Source of the DNA: JBAPRR01 sp049281195
GTDB taxonomy: Bacteria > Actinomycetota > Acidimicrobiia > Acidimicrobiales > CAVXTF01
Length of the DNA stretch: 10,910 nt
Assembly (NCBI GenBank): GCA_049281195.1
Contig: JBAPRR010000004.1
Span: 1-10,910 of the forward strand
Reading direction: 5' to 3'
Positions 6,856-10,910 of this stretch are shown in pieces. A program made the translations under genes and the position numbers. The notes below the pieces were generated by a model. That model was not told the origin of the DNA and made no database searches. It worked only from the letters and a program-made list of their open reading frames with translations. Each line of letters begins with the position of its first letter. Position 1 is the stretch's first letter.

Positions 6856-6934
6856 GGCTACTTCTCGACTTCACCTGCAGATCACGCAAGGAACCAAGCG
6901 ACAATTTTCACTCCGTTGCGATAACCACCCGTTA

Positions 6935-7303
6935 TCAATGGCTCAAATCGACCACACAGAAGAGATTTCCTTCAGTGTCGGCCAGAACTACGAAGTCGGG
7001 GTCGTCCGGATAGCTGTCCCAATCGACTCGCCGAGCTCCCAACGACACGAGCCGCTCGACCTGTTCGTCCTGTTCGGCTGCATCTGCCACATGCAAGTCC
7101 AGATGAAGGCGCGGATGGCGCTCGGGAGGCGTCACGCTCCGCTGCAGAGCGATCTTCAGGCCGCATCCCTCCGTGGGGACGAGCACGTGAGACCACCCTC
7201 CGAAGCCGTCACGACGAGCCTCGTACCCGAGCGCTTCCCGCCAAAAGACCGACGCTCTTTCGACATCATCAACCCCAAGAGCAAGAACACCGACAGTGAG
7301 CAC
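6935..7303 (-). CDS. Small single-domain VOC (glyoxalase-like) protein
   Basis: A 122-residue protein (from the GTG at 7303) with a complete VOC fold. The opening strand VGVLALGVDDVERASVFW is followed by LGYE and the second module HPRLHLDLHVAD, LVSLGARRVDWD, and the ending FVVLADTEGNLFCVVDLS. This matches a common actinobacterial glyoxalase/bleomycin-resistance-like group ('HPRVHLDLYA...LGARRVDWD...DPEGNRFCVID') whose substrates are mostly unknown. Possible metal ligands are the His of HLDLH and nearby acids, but I cannot assign a full set. An alternative GTG at 7330 adds nine residues; I prefer 7303 because GGAAG lies 9 nt upstream and the fold starts there. The gene diverges from the SDR gene at 7420 and precedes the peptidase gene by 79 bp on the same strand. 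Confidence 0.85.
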   Translation of the reverse strand: MLTVGVLALGVDDVERASVFWREALGYEARRDGFGGWSHVLVPTEGCGLKIALQRSVTPPERHPRLHLDLHVADAAEQDEQVERLVSLGARRVDWDSYPDDPDFVVLADTEGNLFCVVDLSH

Positions 7304-7419
7304 CCGTTGATACTTCCAGACCCGACGCACCCCACGAAAAGGGGCCGGGACATCGACAAGGTGGGCTATTAGCCGACATTGGTGCCAGGCTGGCCGACCA
7401 CGCCGAATGGGAGGAAGCG

Positions 7420-8214
7420 ATGGCTGGCCGGCTGGACGGCAAAGTGGCGATCGTCACCGGGGGAGGTGACGGAATCGGGCGTGGCATCGTCCGCCGCTTC
7501 GCCCGTGAGGGTTCCCGTGTGCTGGTGGCCGAGATCAACGACGAGCTCGGCCACCGGGTCGCGAACGAATGCCAGTCCCAATACGGTGCCGACGTCCGGT
7601 TCTGGCATACCGATGCCAGCACCAAGGCAGGCAACCTTTCCATGGTCGATTTCGCCACCTCGGCGTGGGGAACGGTGGACGTCCTCGTGAACAATGCATG
7701 GGGCGGCGGCTCAATCGGACGTTTCGAACAAAAGACCGATGAAGAGATCACTGGCGGCCTCTCTATCGGATTCTTCGGACCCTTCTGGGCGATGCAGGCC
7801 GTTCTACCCGTAATGAAGCAGAAGCGTGATGGCGCGGTCATAAACATGTGCTCGCTCAACGGTGTCAACGCTCATGTCGGAACGCTCCAATACAACGTGG
7901 CGAAAGAAGCACTCAGAGCTGCCAGCCGCACAGCTGCGCGTGAGTGGGGACAGTGGCAAATACGTGTGAACGTCATATGTCCCGGTGCCAAAACGGCGGC
8001 CGCGCGGCGCGTCTTTGCCGAACATCCCGAGTTGGAGAGGCTGGCTGACGAATCCAACCCCATGGGACGCCTCGGCGATCCCGAGGAGGACATTGCTCCT
8101 GTAGCAGTATTTCTCGCCAGTGACGACGCCAGGTACATGACTGGAAACACGCTGTTTGTCGATGGAGGAGGCCACATCAACGGTGTTCAGTGGGCCCCGG
8201 ACCTCGGTGAGTGA
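7420..8214 (+). CDS. SDR family NAD(P)-dependent oxidoreductase
   Basis: This 264-residue cytoplasmic protein is a classical short-chain dehydrogenase/reductase of usual length. It has the cofactor loop TGGGDGIG (13-20), the NNA motif (91-93), catalytic Ser145 in MCSLNG, Tyr158 and Lys162 in YNVAK, PG (188-189) and the C-terminal TGNTLFVDGGGHING. The likely reaction is oxidation of an alcohol or reduction of a ketone with NAD(P). Cofactor choice is not obvious: AEIND after the second strand has an acidic residue (Glu38), which leans towards NAD. The RBS GGGAGGA (7409-7415) supports the ATG. A weak promoter candidate is TCGACA (7353-7358), a 16-nt spacer, then GACATT (7375-7380). A VOC gene follows 40 bp later on the same strand, so the two probably form one transcript. 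The substrate is unknown. Confidence 0.93.
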   Translation: MAGRLDGKVAIVTGGGDGIGRGIVRRFAREGSRVLVAEINDELGHRVANECQSQYGADVRFWHTDASTKAGNLSMVDFATSAWGTVDVLVNNAWGGGSIGRFEQKTDEEITGGLSIGFFGPFWAMQAVLPVMKQKRDGAVINMCSLNGVNAHVGTLQYNVAKEALRAASRTAAREWGQWQIRVNVICPGAKTAAARRVFAEHPELERLADESNPMGRLGDPEEDIAPVAVFLASDDARYMTGNTLFVDGGGHINGVQWAPDLGE

Positions 8215-8254
8215 AAGACACCCACCCCCTGGCTCGAGTGCGAGGTCCTGAAAC

Positions 8255-9118
8255 TTGTCTCGGCACGAAGTGCGCTGGATGTTCCACTCCACGGCGATTG
8301 TCGCTGATTACGGCTTGGCCATTCAGCATCTCGGCAAGCTGATCGGCTTGCGCATCCTCGAGTACGGCGAGTCGAGCCAACCCGGTATCGGGCGGAGAGG
8401 CGGAATGACGTGGGTGGGTGGCAACTCGATCGAAATAGGTCAACCCATCACCGATGGTGGGGCCGGCCGCTTCGTCACCGACTTCGGCGGAGGAATGCAT
8501 TCGGTTGCCCTTCAGGTCCGCGACCTTGATGGGACGATCGACCACCTTGAATCTGAAGGGGTCCGGATCGCGGCGAAGCCCACTCCTGAGATGTGCTTTT
8601 CCGACCCACGCGATACAGGCGGAGTGCTTATCCAGTGGAGCAGCTTCGAACTGAACGAGGATCCGCGTTTCGGTGCCCCGGAGCCAGAGCCCTACGCCGA
8701 CGCCACCGTGCCTGTTTCGCAGCACGCGTTTGTCGGAGCCTTGGCTGAAGAACCGGTGAAACTTGCACATCGCTTGGCTCGCCTGACGGGCACGGACGTC
8801 GCCTTTGAAAATCCAGGCTCCGCATCCGGTGAACCGAAAGCCGGCGTGTCGCTCGGCGACTGCATTCTGGCCTTGTTCGACTTGTCGCAGAACCAGAACG
8901 AGGGCCTGTGGGGCCATCACTATTCCCGGCCACGTACGCATCTGGCCGCGATGCGGGTGGAGGAGCGCCACGGATGCCTGTCCGCGCTTTCAGACGCCAA
9001 CATTTCGACCGTAGGGACCGAGTCGGGGCTCATCCTGGTCGACCCGAGTGCAACCGCAGGCATCCAAATTGCGTTCACAGATCGCCTGCTGACCGGAGAT
9101 CCCCGGTATCAGAGATAG
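8255..9118 (+). CDS. Two-domain VOC protein, first half methylmalonyl-CoA epimerase-like
   Basis: This 287-residue protein has two VOC modules (about 10-135 and 150-278). The first carries a plausible metal set: His11 (MFHSTAIVADY), Glu60 (NSIEIGQP), His82 (GMHSVALQVRDLD) and Gln127 (DTGGVLIQW). The pairing of 'HS-x-ALQV-x-D-x-D' with 'D-x-R-x-TGGVLIQ' recalls methylmalonyl-CoA epimerase ('ST-GGVLIEL'), where the C-terminal residue is Glu. The second module is degenerate (THLAAMRVEE, GIQIAFTDR) and may be structural. I chose the TTG at 8255 because GAGGT sits 8 nt upstream; a GTG at 8270 and an ATG at 8279 are in-frame alternatives. It follows the SDR gene by 40 bp and probably shares its transcript. 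Together they could act on one substrate, perhaps an acyl-CoA or aromatic/terpenoid intermediate, but that is a guess. Confidence 0.85.
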   Translation: MSRHEVRWMFHSTAIVADYGLAIQHLGKLIGLRILEYGESSQPGIGRRGGMTWVGGNSIEIGQPITDGGAGRFVTDFGGGMHSVALQVRDLDGTIDHLESEGVRIAAKPTPEMCFSDPRDTGGVLIQWSSFELNEDPRFGAPEPEPYADATVPVSQHAFVGALAEEPVKLAHRLARLTGTDVAFENPGSASGEPKAGVSLGDCILALFDLSQNQNEGLWGHHYSRPRTHLAAMRVEERHGCLSALSDANISTVGTESGLILVDPSATAGIQIAFTDRLLTGDPRYQR

Positions 9119-9234
9119 ACCGCGGGCCAAGCGTTCGGTTGTTCGCCCACGATCCGCGTTGTCAACGTGGCCAATGTGGTACGAGAGGCGACTCCCCGTA
9201 CTCAGATCCACCTGCCGGACACTCGGCGCGGCTC

Positions 9235-9255
9235 GTTAGCGCTCAGTTAGCGCTC
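9235..9255. repeat. Tandem 10-bp direct repeat GTTAGCGCTC, possible operator
   Basis: GTTAGCGCTC occurs at 9235-9244 and again at 9246-9255, a period of 11 bp (one helical turn). Each copy contains the palindrome AGCGCT. The left half, GTTAGCGCT, resembles the GTTAGCGCTAAC-type operators of some LacI-family sugar regulators, but the right half does not complete that palindrome. It lies 65 bp before the start of the secreted protein gene at 9321. The rest of the 9119-9320 gap shows no gene and no clear terminator. Confidence 0.4.
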
Positions 9256-9320
9256 TCGAGGCACAATGGGTTCAGCGGGCTCGGCCAGCAAGGCCTGAGT
9301 CGACGTTTGGGAGGGGCAAA

Positions 9321-10628
9321 ATGCAGTCCAGTAGTAAATCCGCGCGCGTCCATCGACGTATGCCACGCGTGCTTGCAGGGACATCGCTTGCGATCGGAGC
9401 GATCTTCGCTATCTCGGGGGGTGTGCTAGCGATCTCCGGAGGGGTCGCTTCAGCGACCTCAGCCTTCACCTGGAGTGGTGCGGACTCTGCTGCAAACGGG
9501 GTCCCCAACTGGTCGGACCCCGCCAACTGGGTCGGAGATTCGGCTCCACAGCCATCAACGTCTGTGAACCTCAGCTTTCCTGACCTCGATTGCACCGCAG
9601 GTTGTGGAAACAACGGCACGAACGATGTCACCGGCCTGAAGGTCAAAAGCCTTTCCCTTGCACTCGGACCGGAAACGGGCGGAGACGACTATTCCATGTC
9701 GGGTGACGCGATCAAGCTCGGGACGTTCGATGTGACCACAACGGGCGTCTCGAACAATGAGAACGCACAAAACGCCTACTTCGGAATGCCTGCCACGTTG
9801 ACCGGCGCCGAAACGTGGTCAGTAGATATCGAGAACAACACCAACCTGAATCTTGGAACGGTCACCGGGGCAGACGCCGACAGCCTCAGTGTCTCATTGC
9901 CGATTTCGACGTCTGGCAACGGAGGTGGGTTCCTCAACCTTCCGTCGATCAACGCTGGTCCGTTGACCTTCACCGGATCGGGCGGGACCTCCTACGTCAC
10001 CGGCGGGGACTTCAACGGCACCTCACATGAGCCCGTCACCTTCAAGAACACCGGCGTGTTCGTGATCGGTCCGGGAGGAACAACCAAGGCGACCACCACC
10101 ACCTACTGGGGTCCACTCACCGCCACCGGATCCAGCCTCTATCTCGGAAACGGGTCGAGTGGCCCGTACGGGATCAACAGCATCGCCGGAGCGGCCTCTT
10201 TCAACGCGAAGACGACCATCACGTTCAACTCGCTCGATCCCGGAACCGGTACCAAGCCGACGGCCGGAGTCAATTACCCGCAGATCGACGCGACCGGTGC
10301 GGTCAAGCTCGGCTCGGCGAACCTCAGCGTGCCCGCGGCGTGCAGCCAGACCATCGGGACCAAGTACACCCTCGTGACAGGATCGTCGATCACCGGAACC
10401 TTCAAGGGCCTGGCGAACGACGACGTGTTCCAGGGTGGAACCGATGGATCGTCCTCGTGCCAGCAACCGGGAGCGACAGCTTCGTACTTCGAGATCAAGT
10501 ACACGACCACCTCGGTTACCGTGACCGTCGTGAACGCGCCGGGTGGTGTTCCCCACAAGTCGGCTCGATCACTCAGGGTTCCGATCCTTCACAAGGTCGA
10601 CGGGCATTTCGTCCGGACTGTCAGCTGA
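9321..10628 (+). CDS. Secreted beta-rich passenger-like protein of unknown function
   Basis: A 435-residue exported protein. The N-terminus is basic (KSARVHRRMPR) and followed by a hydrophobic segment at about 18-46 with a duplicated AISGGV; cleavage is likely near ASA-TS. The mature part opens with FTWSGADSAANGVPNW followed by SDPANWVGD, a 'W-x-G...NW...NW' motif seen at the start of autotransporter-type and PEP-CTERM passenger proteins. It closes with YTLVTGSSITGTFKGL and YFEIKYTTTSVTVTVV, which resembles the strand ending of the same beta-helix passengers. Between them lies Gly/Thr/Ser/Asn-rich sequence. Two cysteine pairs are plausible (91/95 and 341/380). The tail after VTVV is basic, with no LPXTG, PEP-CTERM or membrane anchor. 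GGGAGGGG (9309-9316) before the ATG supports the start. It may be a released surface-layer or matrix protein (inference). Confidence 0.82.
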   Translation: MQSSSKSARVHRRMPRVLAGTSLAIGAIFAISGGVLAISGGVASATSAFTWSGADSAANGVPNWSDPANWVGDSAPQPSTSVNLSFPDLDCTAGCGNNGTNDVTGLKVKSLSLALGPETGGDDYSMSGDAIKLGTFDVTTTGVSNNENAQNAYFGMPATLTGAETWSVDIENNTNLNLGTVTGADADSLSVSLPISTSGNGGGFLNLPSINAGPLTFTGSGGTSYVTGGDFNGTSHEPVTFKNTGVFVIGPGGTTKATTTTYWGPLTATGSSLYLGNGSSGPYGINSIAGAASFNAKTTITFNSLDPGTGTKPTAGVNYPQIDATGAVKLGSANLSVPAACSQTIGTKYTLVTGSSITGTFKGLANDDVFQGGTDGSSSCQQPGATASYFEIKYTTTSVTVTVVNAPGGVPHKSARSLRVPILHKVDGHFVRTVS

Positions 10629-10760
10629 TTCGCCAGCGAAAGACGACTTGACGTAGTCCAGCGTCGGAAGGCGGGTGATCCCACCGACCGGCGCTGGCTT
10701 CGCGTTGGAAGGCGAGAAGGACCCGCCACCGAAGTGACGTGGCAGTCGTAGCGTGGCCGT
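10629..10760 (+). other. 132-bp gap with hairpin-forming sequence, possible terminator
   Basis: After the stop, CCAGCG (10658-10663) pairs with CGCTGG (10692-10697), TCGG (10664-10667) with CCGA (10684-10687), and GGG (10673-10675) with CCC (10680-10682), giving a bulged hairpin of about 40 nt. An earlier GCCAGCG (10632-10638) could instead pair with CGCTGGC (10692-10698), so two folds compete. No T-run follows, so intrinsic termination is uncertain. Confidence 0.3.
10749..10754 (+). promoter_or_regulatory. -10-like box placed for leaderless transcription
   Basis: TAGCGT fits the actinobacterial TANNNT -10 pattern and ends 6 nt before the ATG at 10761, so transcription would begin at the start codon itself. 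No Shine-Dalgarno is visible before this ATG, which agrees with a leaderless message. The expected -35 position (about 10726-10731, CCACCG) is not a good match. Confidence 0.35.
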
Positions 10761-10910
10761 ATGACCGAGTTTCGCGATCAGGACCTTGCCGGTGCGACCT
10801 TCGAGCGAGTGAACCTCAACGATGCCTCCTTCGCTCTGGTGACGTTCAAGAACACCAGCATGCGCCAAGTGAAGATCACCGAGACAGAAATCCGGGGTGC
10901 CGTCATATCC
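10761..10910 (+). CDS. Pentapeptide-repeat protein, N-terminal fragment (possibly the DinB-type family)
   Basis: The first 50 codons are present and the frame is still open at the window edge. The sequence starts MTEFRDQDLAGATFERVNL and continues NDASFALVTFKNTSMRQVKI, with the five-residue period (A-[DN]-[LF]-x-x) of pentapeptide repeats, which fold as a right-handed beta-helix. An N-terminus of the form 'MTEFRDEDLSGA-F-RVDLSGA-F' is common in actinobacterial proteins in which pentapeptide repeats precede a DinB_2-like domain. That second domain is outside the window, so this extension is inference. No ribosome binding site is evident; see the TAGCGT box upstream. The function of such proteins is not settled. 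Confidence 0.8.
   Translation, partial: MTEFRDQDLAGATFERVNLNDASFALVTFKNTSMRQVKITETEIRGAVIS

Noticed and set aside
8177..8971. Minus-strand 264-residue open frame opposite the two-domain VOC gene
   Set aside because: No recognisable domain, whereas the plus frame has a full VOC ligand set and a GAGGT ribosome binding site before the TTG.
10023..10556. Minus-strand 177-residue open frame inside the secreted-protein gene
   Set aside because: Its translation is Gly/Arg-rich without motifs; the plus frame has a signal peptide, a strong ribosome binding site and family-like ends.
1..10910. Defence system, toxin-antitoxin pair, prophage or transposon
   Set aside because: I looked on both strands for nuclease, helicase, transposase, integrase and small paired toxin-like genes and for terminal repeats, and saw none.

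Overview
The window looks like a piece of chromosome from a high-GC actinobacterium. The best guess is an uncultured Acidimicrobiia-like lineage. The reasons are high GC throughout, GTG and TTG starts, long Ala/Gly/Ser/Thr-rich secreted proteins, and the roughly 43-residue 'GY-x-LVGSDGGVFAFGDA' repeats, which I associate with exported proteins of that class. No tRNA, rRNA, CRISPR array, transposase, phage gene or plasmid function is visible.

Layout. (1) 1-745: the 3' end of a VOC/glyoxalase gene (+) meets a single-pass membrane protein gene (-); their stop codons overlap by 4 nt. (2) 746-1221: 476 bp without a convincing gene but with three strong inverted repeats. One of them is a good intrinsic terminator for the leftward gene that follows. 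(3) 1222-6855: four leftward genes. In their own reading order they are a secreted S53 (sedolisin/kumamolisin-type) peptidase with a TIG-like domain and a six-repeat C-terminus, a HAD phosphatase, an AqpZ-type aquaporin, and a secreted TIGR03118-type beta-propeller-like protein. The last has its own candidate promoter, with an inverted repeat lying across it. (4) 6935-7303: a small single-domain VOC protein (-). (5) 7420-9118: a rightward pair diverging from it, a classical SDR oxidoreductase and a two-domain VOC protein whose first half resembles methylmalonyl-CoA epimerase. (6) 9119-10628: an intergenic region with a tandem 10-bp repeat, then a secreted beta-rich passenger-like protein (+). 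(7) 10629-10910: a hairpin-rich gap, then the start of a pentapeptide-repeat gene (probably the DinB-type family) that runs off the window.

How the genes work together. Two themes stand out. One is an exported set: the peptidase, the TIGR03118 protein and the beta-rich passenger all carry signal peptides and none has an obvious cell-surface anchor. The other is small-molecule metabolism, from the SDR plus VOC pair, with two further VOC genes nearby. The aquaporin and HAD phosphatase look like housekeeping or stress genes. I found no clear undescribed multi-gene system. The most unusual items are the domain architecture of the peptidase, the structured 746-1221 gap, and the putative operator sites at 1111-1131, 2426-2465 and 9235-9255.
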